The notes under the pieces were generated by a model that saw only the letters and a list, made by a program, of their open reading frames with translations, searched no databases and had not been told where the DNA came from. The position numbers were made by a program, and so were the translations under genes. Positions 56,291 through 64,000 of a stretch of 64,000 nucleotides of DNA are shown piece by piece. Positions within the stretch are counted from its first letter, which is position 1; each line of letters opens with the position of its first letter. Source of the stretch: Christiangramia lutea (GTDB taxonomy: Bacteria; Bacteroidota; Bacteroidia; Flavobacteriales; Flavobacteriaceae); contig NZ_JAKVTV010000001.1 of the NCBI RefSeq assembly GCF_022489035.1, positions 744,001 to 808,000 on the forward strand, written 5' to 3'.

Positions 56291-58750
56291 ATGTATGTAT
56301 TAAAACGAGACGGGAGAAAAGAGCCTGTTATGTTCGACAAGATTACCGCACGGGTAAAAAAACTCTGCTATGGATTAAATGAACTGGTAGATCCTGTAAA
56401 GGTTGCTATGCGCGTGATTGAAGGTCTTTATGACAATGTAAGCACCAGTGAACTGGATAACCTTGCTGCAGAGATCGCTGCGACCATGACGACTTCCCAT
56501 CCAGATTATGCAAAACTGGCTGCGAGGATTTCGGTCTCAAACCTGCATAAAAACACAAAGAAGACTTTCTCTGAGGTGATGGCCGATCTTTACGAATATG
56601 TAAATCCGCGAACCGAAGAAAAAGCTCCGTTATTATCAGACGAGGTATATAAAGTGATCATGGAAAATAAGGAGAAACTTGACTCCACTATTATCTATAA
56701 TCGTGATTTCGGCTATGACTATTTCGGATTCAAAACTCTTGAAAGATCATACCTGCTTAAACTAAACGGCGAGATCGTAGAACGTCCACAGCATATGCTA
56801 ATGCGTGTATCTATTGGAATTCACCCAGATGACCTGGATGCTGCCATAGAGACCTATGAGCTTATGTCCAAGAAGTATTTCACTCACGCCACACCAACAC
56901 TTTTCAATTCTGGCACACCAAAACCTCAAATGTCGTCTTGTTTCCTGCTAACCATGCAGGATGACAGTATAGACGGTATTTACGACACTTTAAAACAAAC
57001 CGCCAAGATCTCACAGTCAGCAGGTGGAATTGGCTTATCTATTCATAATGTAAGAGCTACCGGCTCGTATATTTCCGGAACCAATGGAACTTCCAACGGG
57101 ATCGTTCCAATGCTTAGGGTTTTTAATGATACTGCTCGTTACGTAGACCAGGGAGGCGGAAAGCGTAAAGGTTCCTTCGCCATGTATGTGGAACCCTGGC
57201 ATGCCGATATTTTTGATTTTCTGGATCTAAAGAAAAACCACGGAAAAGAGGAAATGCGTGCACGTGACCTTTTCTATGCGATGTGGATGCCAGATCTATT
57301 CATGAAAAGAGTTCAAGAAAATGGAAACTGGACTTTAATGTGTCCGCATGAGTGCCCTGGGTTATATGACACTTATGGCGAAGAATTTGAAAAGTTGTAT
57401 GAAAAATATGAAGCTGAAGATAAAGGAAGAAGAACGATAAAAGCACGAGAGCTTTGGGAAAAGATCATGGAATCCCAGATCGAAACCGGAACTCCTTATA
57501 TGCTTTATAAAGATGCTGCGAATAGAAAATCTAACCAGAAGAACCTTGGAACTATACGCTCATCAAACCTGTGTACAGAGATCCTGGAATACACCAGCCG
57601 AGATGAAGTGGCCGTATGCAACCTTGCTTCCATAGCACTTCCAATGTTCATTAAAGGCAAGGAATTTGACCATAAGGAATTATTCAAAATAACCAAACGG
57701 GTAACCAAAAACCTGAACAAGGTAATAGACAGGAATTACTACCCGGTGAAGGAAGCTGAAAATTCGAATATGCGACACCGTCCGGTTGGACTAGGAGTTC
57801 AGGGACTGGCCGATACATTTATCAGGCTTAGGATGCCATTCACTTCAGATGAAGCTAAAAAACTGAACCAGGAGATCTTTGAAACTCTTTATTTCGCCGC
57901 GGTCACCGCATCTATGGAACTTGCAAAAGAGGAAGGACCGTATTCAACTTTTGAAGGTTCACCAATTAGCCAGGGGGAATTTCAGTATAACCTTTGGGGA
58001 ATCAAAGACGAGGACCTTAGTGGAAGATGGGATTGGGCAAAATTAAGGAAACAGGTAATGAAAACCGGGGTACGAAACTCCCTGTTATTAGCCCCTATGC
58101 CTACCGCCTCCACTTCTCAGATCCTTGGAAATAACGAAGCCTTCGAGCCTTATACTTCAAATATTTACACCAGAAGGGTACTTTCCGGAGAATTCATCGT
58201 AGTAAACAAGCACCTGCTGGAAGACCTTGTAGCCAGGGACCTTTGGACAGACGAGGTGAAAAATGCCATTATGAGAAACAATGGCTCTGTACAGGATATC
58301 GATATAATTCCAGATGATCTCAAAGAGCTTTATAAAACCGTATGGGAAATGAGCATGAAAGACATCATCGATATGTCCAGACAACGCGGTTATTTTATAG
58401 ATCAGTCACAGTCGCTTAACCTGTTCATGGAAAACGCGAATTACAGCAAACTTACTTCCATGCATTTCTACGCCTGGAAAAGCGGACTGAAAACCGGAAT
58501 GTATTATTTAAGAACAAAATCTGCGGTAGACGCTATTAAATTTACCCTGGAAAAAGAAAAGAAAAAAGAACCCGTCTTTGTGACTTCAGACGCTCCGACC
58601 CAGGCAGCTGAAAAACTTAAGAATCAAAGCAAGCCTGTAATTTCAAAAGAATCTGAGGAAGAAGGAGCGTTGTCTCCGGAAGAACTACGAGCGATCATCG
58701 CTCAGTCCAAAGAAGCGGAAGGTGATGACTGCCTAATGTGCGGATCTTAA
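56291..58750 (+). CDS. nrdA: Ribonucleotide reductase class Ia, large subunit
   Basis: An 819-residue R1 protein. The N-terminal ATP-cone ([20 protein letters not shown]) gives allosteric overall activity control. The catalytic region has [20 protein letters not shown] (active-site Cys), [33 protein letters not shown] (radical-site Cys and catalytic Cys), and [15 protein letters not shown]. The C-terminal end DDCLMCGS carries the redox-shuttling Cys pair. Sequence over the whole length resembles human RRM1. It converts NDPs to dNDPs with NrdB. A terminator follows at 58780. Confidence 0.97.
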   Translation: MYVLKRDGRKEPVMFDKITARVKKLCYGLNELVDPVKVAMRVIEGLYDNVSTSELDNLAAEIAATMTTSHPDYAKLAARISVSNLHKNTKKTFSEVMADLYEYVNPRTEEKAPLLSDEVYKVIMENKEKLDSTIIYNRDFGYDYFGFKTLERSYLLKLNGEIVERPQHMLMRVSIGIHPDDLDAAIETYELMSKKYFTHATPTLFNSGTPKPQMSSCFLLTMQDDSIDGIYDTLKQTAKISQSAGGIGLSIHNVRATGSYISGTNGTSNGIVPMLRVFNDTARYVDQGGGKRKGSFAMYVEPWHADIFDFLDLKKNHGKEEMRARDLFYAMWMPDLFMKRVQENGNWTLMCPHECPGLYDTYGEEFEKLYEKYEAEDKGRRTIKARELWEKIMESQIETGTPYMLYKDAANRKSNQKNLGTIRSSNLCTEILEYTSRDEVAVCNLASIALPMFIKGKEFDHKELFKITKRVTKNLNKVIDRNYYPVKEAENSNMRHRPVGLGVQGLADTFIRLRMPFTSDEAKKLNQEIFETLYFAAVTASMELAKEEGPYSTFEGSPISQGEFQYNLWGIKDEDLSGRWDWAKLRKQVMKTGVRNSLLLAPMPTASTSQILGNNEAFEPYTSNIYTRRVLSGEFIVVNKHLLEDLVARDLWTDEVKNAIMRNNGSVQDIDIIPDDLKELYKTVWEMSMKDIIDMSRQRGYFIDQSQSLNLFMENANYSKLTSMHFYAWKSGLKTGMYYLRTKSAVDAIKFTLEKEKKKEPVFVTSDAPTQAAEKLKNQSKPVISKESEEEGALSPEELRAIIAQSKEAEGDDCLMCGS

Positions 58751-58779
58751 TGATTTGGCTAATTCAAATTTGAATTTAG

Positions 58780-58811
58780 AAAGGGGAAGTAGCTTTTTAC
58801 TTCCCTTTTTT
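58780..58811 (+). terminator. Terminator of nrdA
   Basis: Stem AAGGGGAAGTA / TACTTCCCTTT with a 6-base loop and a T-run, 30 bases after the nrdA stop. The dgt promoter overlaps its end. Confidence 0.82.
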
Positions 58812-58813
58812 AA

Positions 58814-58821
58814 TATTTTTG
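58814..58821 (+). promoter_or_regulatory. -7 promoter box of the dGTPase gene
   Basis: TATTTTTG, exact TAnnTTTG, immediately after the nrdA terminator. It gives a leader of about 18 bases to ATG 58843 and rules out the TTG at 58819, which is inside the box. Confidence 0.55.
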
Positions 58822-58842
58822 GCTCACAACAAAGCAATTAAC

Positions 58843-60189
58843 ATGAATTGGGAGCAACTCTTATCGCTTAAAAGATTTGGTGACACACATAAAAGGTTAA
58901 GAAAGGAACAAAACGAAACCCGGTTAGGGTTTGAAGTTGACTATGACAGGATCATCTTTTCTTCCGCTTTCCGCAGCCTACAAGATAAAACCCAGGTGAT
59001 ACCGCTCTCAAAAACAGATTTTGTACATACCAGGCTCACCCACAGTCTTGAAGTTTCTGTAGTTGGACGTTCTTTAGGAAGGTTAGCAGGTCAGAAATTA
59101 ATAGAAAAACACCCGCATTTAAGAGATACCTTCGGGTATCGAATGAATGATTTTGGAGCTATTGTTGCCGCAGCAGCCCTGGCTCACGATATCGGAAATC
59201 CACCCTTTGGACATTCGGGAGAGAAAGCCATTGGTGAGTACTTCAGCCATGGAAATGGAAGAAGGTTTAAGGAGCAGCTTACCGAAAAAGAATTCCAGGA
59301 TCTGATCAAATTTGAAGGTAATGCCAACGGCTTTAAAATACTTACCGAAAACCGCCCGGGAATTACAGGAGGACTAAGACTTTCTTATTCAACACTTGGA
59401 GCCTTTACGAAATATCCGAAGGAATCACTTCCGCATAAACCAACAAAAAAGATTCAGGATAGAAAGTTTGGTTTCTTCCAAAGCGAAAGAGCCATTTTTG
59501 AAGAGGTTGCTGAAGAATTAGGCCTTAAGAAAACCCGTGAGGGAAATGATATCGGTTATGCACGTCATCCTCTTGCCTTCCTTGTAGAAGCAGCAGACGA
59601 CATTTGCTACACCATTATAGATTTTGAAGATGGTATTAACCTTGGTTTAATTGATGAGGATTATGCCCTGGAATATCTTATTAAACTTGTAAAAGACAAC
59701 ATCAATACCGCGAAATATAACCAGTTGAAAAGCACCGCCGATAGACTGGCTTATTTGAGATCTCTGGCCATTAACACGCTTATAACTGAAGCTGCCGATA
59801 TTTTTGTGAAAAATGAAGAAGCGATCCTTAATGGAGAATTTCATGAATCTCTGTTCGACATGAGCAGCTACGAGGCCCAGATAAAAGATATCATCAAAAT
59901 TAGTATTGAAAAGATCTACCAGAGTGAAGAGGTGATTAGCAAAGAGATCGCGGGGTATAGAATGCTTTCCTATTTACTGGATATTTACACTAAGGCCATG
60001 CTTCCAGATACCGAAGCCGAAGATTCAAATTTCACCAAATTGGTATTGAAATCTGTGCCAGAATTAGAGCCTTTGCAGAATAGTGATTCTGTTTATGAAA
60101 AACTGATTGGCATCTGTTCTTACACCGCTTCCTTAACCGATGGAATGACCGTGGCTTCCTTTAAAAAGTATAAGGGACAAAGCCTTTAG
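58843..60189 (+). CDS. dgt: dGTP triphosphohydrolase (HD superfamily)
   Basis: A 448-residue HD-domain protein that splits dNTPs (dGTP and others) into nucleoside and triphosphate. The metal ligands are in VHTRLTHSLEVSVVGRSLG (H...H) and AAALAHDIGNPPFGHSGEKA (H-D and later H). RIIFSSAFRSLQDKTQVIPL is the family signature before the HD. Chosen start is ATG 58843 (MNWEQLLSLKRF). It should oppose ribonucleotide reductase by removing surplus dNTPs; the gene lies directly after nrdA. Its stop overlaps the convergent DUF3078 gene by 4 bases. Confidence 0.93.
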   Translation: MNWEQLLSLKRFGDTHKRLRKEQNETRLGFEVDYDRIIFSSAFRSLQDKTQVIPLSKTDFVHTRLTHSLEVSVVGRSLGRLAGQKLIEKHPHLRDTFGYRMNDFGAIVAAAALAHDIGNPPFGHSGEKAIGEYFSHGNGRRFKEQLTEKEFQDLIKFEGNANGFKILTENRPGITGGLRLSYSTLGAFTKYPKESLPHKPTKKIQDRKFGFFQSERAIFEEVAEELGLKKTREGNDIGYARHPLAFLVEAADDICYTIIDFEDGINLGLIDEDYALEYLIKLVKDNINTAKYNQLKSTADRLAYLRSLAINTLITEAADIFVKNEEAILNGEFHESLFDMSSYEAQIKDIIKISIEKIYQSEEVISKEIAGYRMLSYLLDIYTKAMLPDTEAEDSNFTKLVLKSVPELEPLQNSDSVYEKLIGICSYTASLTDGMTVASFKKYKGQSL

Positions 60190-61178
60190 AACTCATAGAC
60201 CACGCCAACGCCCAGCATCTGTTTTAGCTGAACACGAGGTCCTGAGGTTTCCAGCTTACCATCTCCGTTGGTGTCTTCTTTGAATTTTACATCGTCATCG
60301 TAGCGAATATGCGACCCTACATTGGCTTTAATAAATTCGTTGACCTTCATGTTCACCGTCATTTGCCAGTCTACATCGATGTTGCCGAATTTATTCAGGT
60401 AATCTGAATAAAGACTGAGCTGATTGTCCAGATCTATATTTTCCCAGACTTCCTTGCTGAAGCCGCTGGTGACGAGAAAACCGAATTCTGTTCGCACGTT
60501 TTCTCCCTCTTTCAGAATATTCCCGAGTTCATCTGTAACTGCCGGTTCAACACCAAAAGAACCTTCATTAGCCAGTCTCTGGTCAAGAACAAAAGTAGAC
60601 TTAAAGGTTATGGGCGAAAGATAGACCGTAAGGTCTTCCTCTGGATGGGAGAATTCTGTTCCCGCACCAAGGAACGTATATCCCGGAGCCATGAACCTGG
60701 AAATCGCAACTTCGGTATCGGGATACTTATAACCGTTTGAAAACTGTGAGTTAAAACTGAACTTTCCCGAGTAATACCAGTTGGAAGTACTATCCTGCCT
60801 GAAACCAAATGAAGAGTTGAGTCTCAATTCGTCTTCAGTCTTCCTGATCTCTCTTCCTTCCTGCGCATTAATTCCATATCTAAGTGAAGCCGAATTTTTC
60901 CACATGGTAAGATCCTTCTCAAAATTCCGTTGAAAGTTGGCATAGAAAAGCGCCGAAACCGAGTTGTTACCACCGGCATTCCAGTTAACGAAGGCTACCT
61001 CACTAAGGTTTACCCCAAAGGTGTTCTTCTCGGTCCAGTAGATCATCATGGAATCTGTATTGGTAGTGTCCTTAACAGCTGTAGATGTAGTGTCTGACAC
61101 AATAGAATACTCATAATCAGAGGCTAGAGATTTCAGTGATGTAATACAGATCAGGAATAGTAGGATTTTCAACTTCAT
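60186..61178 (-). CDS. DUF3078 outer-membrane protein
   Basis: A 330-residue protein with a signal peptide (MKLKILLFLICITSLKSLAS) and alternating beta strands that end in LGVGVVYEF, an aromatic C-terminus typical of outer-membrane barrels. The block NLSEVAFVNWNAGGNNSVSAL is the DUF3078 signature. Function unknown, common in Bacteroidota. It lies between dxs (co-directional, 39 bases upstream) and the convergent dgt gene. It has a -7 box at 61204-61211. Confidence 0.85.
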   Translation of the reverse strand: MKLKILLFLICITSLKSLASDYEYSIVSDTTSTAVKDTTNTDSMMIYWTEKNTFGVNLSEVAFVNWNAGGNNSVSALFYANFQRNFEKDLTMWKNSASLRYGINAQEGREIRKTEDELRLNSSFGFRQDSTSNWYYSGKFSFNSQFSNGYKYPDTEVAISRFMAPGYTFLGAGTEFSHPEEDLTVYLSPITFKSTFVLDQRLANEGSFGVEPAVTDELGNILKEGENVRTEFGFLVTSGFSKEVWENIDLDNQLSLYSDYLNKFGNIDVDWQMTVNMKVNEFIKANVGSHIRYDDDVKFKEDTNGDGKLETSGPRVQLKQMLGVGVVYEF

Positions 61179-61203
61179 TTAAACAGCTAGGTTTTCGGAA
61201 TTG

Positions 61204-61211
61204 CAAAAATA
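61204..61211 (-). promoter_or_regulatory. -7 promoter box of the DUF3078 gene
   Basis: Minus-strand TATTTTTG, exact TAnnTTTG, giving a leader of about 22 bases to ATG 61178. It sits in the short gap after dxs, so DUF3078 is likely transcribed on its own as well as from dxs. Confidence 0.5.
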
Positions 61212-61217
61212 AAAAAA

Positions 61218-62987
61218 TCAGCTCATAGTTTCGAGCTTCTTCCTTATTCCTTCAACGTGAATTCCTGAGATTTCTTGTAATTGATCTACACTTCCTTGTT
61301 CAATAAATTTATCGGGCACTCCTAAAATCTCGATATCCCCTTTATATCCAGAGCTTGCCGCGAATTCCAGAACCGCACTTCCAAAACCTCCATTTTTGAC
61401 TCCGTCCTCTACGGTAATGATTTTTGAATATTCTTTGAATATTACCTGAAGTAATTCTTCATCCAGAGGTTTTACGAATTTCATATCGTAATGAGCGATC
61501 TTATTCTGAAAAGAGGTTTTTTTGATAGCTTTTTCAACATTTGAAGCCATATTACCTATAGACAGCACAGCTATTTCATCACCATCCTTCAATTTTTCAG
61601 CTTTTCCAGGAATAATTCGTTTAAAAGGCAATTTCCATTCTTTTAATACACCTCTTCCCCTTGGATACCTGATGATAAGCGGAGCTTCCAATCCCAGTTG
61701 AGCTGTATAGAGAAGGTTTCTTAATTCCACTTCATTCCTTGGTGCGGCTATCATAAGGTTTGGAATTGCGCGGGCAAAGGAAATATCAAATACTCCATGA
61801 TGAGTTGCCCCATCCTCACCAACAAGGCCGGCCCTGTCCAGGCAGAAGATCACCGGCAGATTTTGCAAAGCCACATCGTGTATAAGCTGATCGTATGCCC
61901 TTTGTAAAAAAGTAGAATAAATAGCACAAAATACCGTAAAACCCTGAGTGGCCATTCCGGCCGATAGTGTAACCGCATGCTGCTCTGCTATCCCAACATC
62001 AAAAGCTCTTTCGGGAAAAGCCTTCATCATGTATTTAAGAGAACTTCCGGTAGGCATGGCAGGTGTGATCCCAATGATCTTTTCATTTTTTTCAGCAAGC
62101 TCCACCAGGCTAAGCCCAAAAACATCCTGATATTTCAGCGGAAGTCCTTCCGTATCATATTTTAATAGCTCTCCTGTATCTGGTTCAAATTTTCCCGGAG
62201 CATGATATTTCACCTGGTCTTCTTCAGCTTTTTTAAGCCCTTTCCCCTTCCTGGTGATCACGTGCAGGAACTTTGGCCCCTTAATAGCTTTCATTTTGTC
62301 CAGGATATCTAGAAGGCCTTGCAAATCATGCCCGTCCACGGGTCCGAAATATTTGAAATTAAGCGCCTCTATTATATTATCCCTAGCCGGTTTATAACCA
62401 ACCCTGGCTTTGGTAAGATATTCTTTTAGAGCCCCAACACTTGGGTCTATTCCTATGGCATTATCATTTAGGATCACCAGCAGGTTTGCATTGGTGACCC
62501 CGGCGTGGTTCAAACCTTCGAACGCCATTCCGCTGGCAATAGATGCGTCGCCAATCACGGCAATATGATGTTTGCCTTTTTCACCTTTCAAAGCTGAAGC
62601 TATAGCCATACCCAGTGCCGCAGAAATAGAAGTAGATGAATGCCCTGTTCCAAATGTATCAAAGACACTTTCAGATCTTTTAGGAAATCCACTAATACCA
62701 TCGAGTTGCCGGTTTGTTTCAAAAATTTCCCTTCTCCCGGTAAGAATCTTATGGCCATAGGCCTGGTGTCCCACATCCCAAACCAGAAGATCTTCCGGGG
62801 TATTAAAAATATAGTGCAAAGCAATGGTAAGTTCTACCACCCCAAGGCTGGCACCCAGGTGACCCTCCTTTGTAGCAACAATATCTATAATAAATTTTCG
62901 CAATTCCTGCGCGAGCTGCGTCAACTCCTGTTTCTCGAGTTTACGCAGATCTTCAGGAGTATCGATTTTTTTCAGTATCCCGGCCAT
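61218..62987 (-). CDS. dxs: 1-deoxy-D-xylulose-5-phosphate synthase
   Basis: A 589-residue thiamine-diphosphate enzyme for the first step of the MEP isoprenoid pathway (pyruvate plus glyceraldehyde 3-phosphate). TPP binding is GDASIASGMAFEGLNHAG with NDN; the catalytic His is in GHLGASLGVVEL. Other motifs are DVGHQAYGHKILTGR, GIAEQHAVTLSAGMA (transketolase Glu), and HHGVFDISF. The annotated frame can be extended to TTG 63011, but a -7 box (63001-62994) puts transcription start right at ATG 62987. Convergent DUF3078 follows at 39 bases; tadA is divergent. Confidence 0.95.
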   Translation of the reverse strand: MAGILKKIDTPEDLRKLEKQELTQLAQELRKFIIDIVATKEGHLGASLGVVELTIALHYIFNTPEDLLVWDVGHQAYGHKILTGRREIFETNRQLDGISGFPKRSESVFDTFGTGHSSTSISAALGMAIASALKGEKGKHHIAVIGDASIASGMAFEGLNHAGVTNANLLVILNDNAIGIDPSVGALKEYLTKARVGYKPARDNIIEALNFKYFGPVDGHDLQGLLDILDKMKAIKGPKFLHVITRKGKGLKKAEEDQVKYHAPGKFEPDTGELLKYDTEGLPLKYQDVFGLSLVELAEKNEKIIGITPAMPTGSSLKYMMKAFPERAFDVGIAEQHAVTLSAGMATQGFTVFCAIYSTFLQRAYDQLIHDVALQNLPVIFCLDRAGLVGEDGATHHGVFDISFARAIPNLMIAAPRNEVELRNLLYTAQLGLEAPLIIRYPRGRGVLKEWKLPFKRIIPGKAEKLKDGDEIAVLSIGNMASNVEKAIKKTSFQNKIAHYDMKFVKPLDEELLQVIFKEYSKIITVEDGVKNGGFGSAVLEFAASSGYKGDIEILGVPDKFIEQGSVDQLQEISGIHVEGIRKKLETMS

Positions 62988-62993
62988 ACCACA

Positions 62994-63001
62994 CAAAGTT
63001 A
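62994..63001 (-). promoter_or_regulatory. -7 promoter box of dxs
   Basis: Minus-strand TAACTTTG, exact TAnnTTTG, with 6 bases (TGTGGT) before ATG 62987. The transcript would have almost no leader. The -33 triplet at spacing 19 is TCG. Confidence 0.5.
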
Positions 63002-63077
63002 CATTAAGCAAACTGAATTGCGAACAGCTGGCCGTTTTGAATCTTCAAAATTTATATCTTTCCAGAAAATTCAGGAG

Positions 63078-63527
63078 ATGCTATCACCTTTCAATGATGA
63101 ATATTTTATGAAAAAGGCCCTGGAAGAGGCTGAATCGGCCTATGAAAAAGGGGAGATACCTGTAGGAGTCGTGGTAGTGGTCAACGACAAGATCATTGCC
63201 CGTGGGCATAACCTGACCGAAACTTTGAACGATGTCACTGCCCACGCTGAAATGCAGGCCATCACTGCCGCTGCAAACTTTCTTGGCGGCAAATATCTAC
63301 AGAACTGCACTATGTACATTACTCTGGAACCCTGCCAGATGTGCGCAGGAGCTTTGTACTGGAGCCAGATCTCGAAAATAGTCTACGGAGCTTCAGACCC
63401 CCAAAGAGGTTATAGAAAAAACGGTGTGAAACTTCACCCAAAGACAGAGGTGAAAACTGGGATTTTAAGCGAGGAAGCCGGGGCACTTCTTAAAAGATTC
63501 TTTATAGAAAAAAGAAATCTGAATTAA
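63078..63527 (+). CDS. tadA: tRNA-specific adenosine deaminase
   Basis: A 149-residue zinc deaminase that makes inosine at the wobble base of tRNA-Arg(ACG). Zinc and catalytic residues are in VTAHAEMQAI (His, Glu) and LEPCQMCAGAL (two Cys). GEIPVGVVVVVNDKIIARGHN is the family's first block. ATG 63078 gives the normal length; the open frame continues upstream, but that part overlaps dxs and its promoter and is not coding. Its stop overlaps the convergent gene by four bases (TTAA). Confidence 0.93.
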   Translation: MLSPFNDEYFMKKALEEAESAYEKGEIPVGVVVVVNDKIIARGHNLTETLNDVTAHAEMQAITAAANFLGGKYLQNCTMYITLEPCQMCAGALYWSQISKIVYGASDPQRGYRKNGVKLHPKTEVKTGILSEEAGALLKRFFIEKRNLN

Positions 63528-64000
63528 TTATACGCAGTCACTTCATCATGAAGATCTGGATCTATTCCCGATGGCATTCCATTTAATTTTTTACCATTCA
63601 CGAACATTTCACCGTTAATGACCTCGAAATCGAACTTATTCTTTGAACCATGCTCAGGAAGCGCAGGTCTCGCGGTCCTTGGAAAAAACTCAACACTTAC
63701 CGCTTTCCCGGTTTCAAGATTGATCTTAAGACCTACATCCTGAGGCGTTAGATCTGATGTGGTCCACGGCTGAATGTGGGCGATGAGAATCTTATTATTT
63801 TCATACCCCAGGTTAAAGGGATGAAAAGCATATACCGCAGATGGATAGGTTAGATCTGCCTGTGATTCGATCATACTTTTTAGATCAGAATCCTTGAAAG
63901 TATACTTCAGGGTTCTCCCAAAATTGCTGTAGATTTCCAGTTTTCCATTACTATTGCTGGTTGGACTGTTTATTTCTGCCATTCCTAAAGCCAGGTAATC
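63524..64000 (-). CDS. Partial gene of unknown function at the right edge
   Basis: The minus-strand frame is open from the stop at 63524 to the window edge, so either it starts at ATG 63982 (152 residues) or it runs beyond 64000. Upstream of that ATG the codons D-Y-L-A-L-G read like protein, so a longer gene is likely. The visible part is beta-rich and holds no recognised motif: NFGRTLKYTF, YAFHPFNLGYENNKILIAHIQPW, and a final DPDLHDEVTAYN. It is convergent with tadA with a four-base overlap. No function proposed. Confidence 0.6.
   Translation of the reverse strand, partial: DYLALGMAEINSPTSNSNGKLEIYSNFGRTLKYTFKDSDLKSMIESQADLTYPSAVYAFHPFNLGYENNKILIAHIQPWTTSDLTPQDVGLKINLETGKAVSVEFFPRTARPALPEHGSKNKFDFEVINGEMFVNGKKLNGMPSGIDPDLHDEVTAYN

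Noticed and set aside
58819-58842. TTG start giving an 8-residue longer dGTPase
   Set aside because: The codon lies inside a -7 promoter box and the nrdA terminator tail.
62640-63077. The long plus-strand frame upstream of tadA
   Set aside because: It overlaps dxs in antisense and its product has no recognisable domain before MLSPF; the tadA start at 63078 gives the normal length.

Overview
The window looks like a chromosomal segment of a marine-type member of the Flavobacteriaceae (phylum Bacteroidota), probably close to Gramella/Christiangramia. The genus is a guess from overall impression; the family is well supported. Evidence: a giant cell-surface protein with a type IX secretion (T9SS) type B sorting domain next to a PorP/SprF partner; Bacteroidota -7 promoter boxes (TAnnTTTG) in front of many genes; DUF4286, DUF3078 and DUF3109 proteins; an OlsF-like ornithine-lipid acyltransferase; AT-rich intergenic DNA with A-rich leaders instead of Shine-Dalgarno sites. 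No insertion sequence, phage, CRISPR array or rRNA was seen. One tRNA gene (Leu, CAA) is present.

Layout. 1-5600: end of an aminolipid acyltransferase gene, an SDR protein, a VOC protein with a 2-hydroxyacid dehydrogenase, and mgtE with ksgA. 5600-15400: mostly minus-strand housekeeping genes (TPR protein, serS, an HTTM protein, ribF, pth, rplY, prs), with the polyphosphatase ppx on the opposite strand. 15700-23100: accessory genes, including a Bor-like lipoprotein gene broken by an in-frame stop, a HELGH metallopeptidase-like protein, an MFS transporter, a lipoprotein hydrolase, katG and a transglutaminase-fold protein lacking its cysteine. 23100-30600: a large MscS-type channel and small redox or detoxification enzymes (zinc-free alcohol dehydrogenase, DJ-1/PfpI protein, cupin, flavin reductase, luciferase-like monooxygenase).

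30700-42000 is dominated by one 10.3-kb gene for a 3443-residue surface protein. It carries 13 near-identical ~113-residue Asp/Cys-rich repeats, three 102-residue repeats, a thrombospondin-3-like calcium region and a T9SS type B C-terminal domain. porP lies 9 bp downstream. This is the SprB/SprF arrangement and the most distinctive system in the window. 42300-49200 is regulatory: a five-PAS histidine kinase, tRNA-Leu, a NarL-type two-component pair preceded by a small gene of unknown function, and a PAS-LuxR regulator.

49500-64000 returns to core functions: HupE/UreJ-like protein, dCMP deaminase, S41 protease, MarC protein, nrdB-nrdA (very like the eukaryotic enzyme) followed by a dGTPase, a DUF3078 outer-membrane protein, dxs, tadA and a partial unknown gene. 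dNTP metabolism is therefore clustered: dCMP deaminase, ribonucleotide reductase and dGTPase lie within 10 kb. Several annotated starts were moved downstream because a -7 box overlaps or follows the longer start (prs, dgt, dxs).
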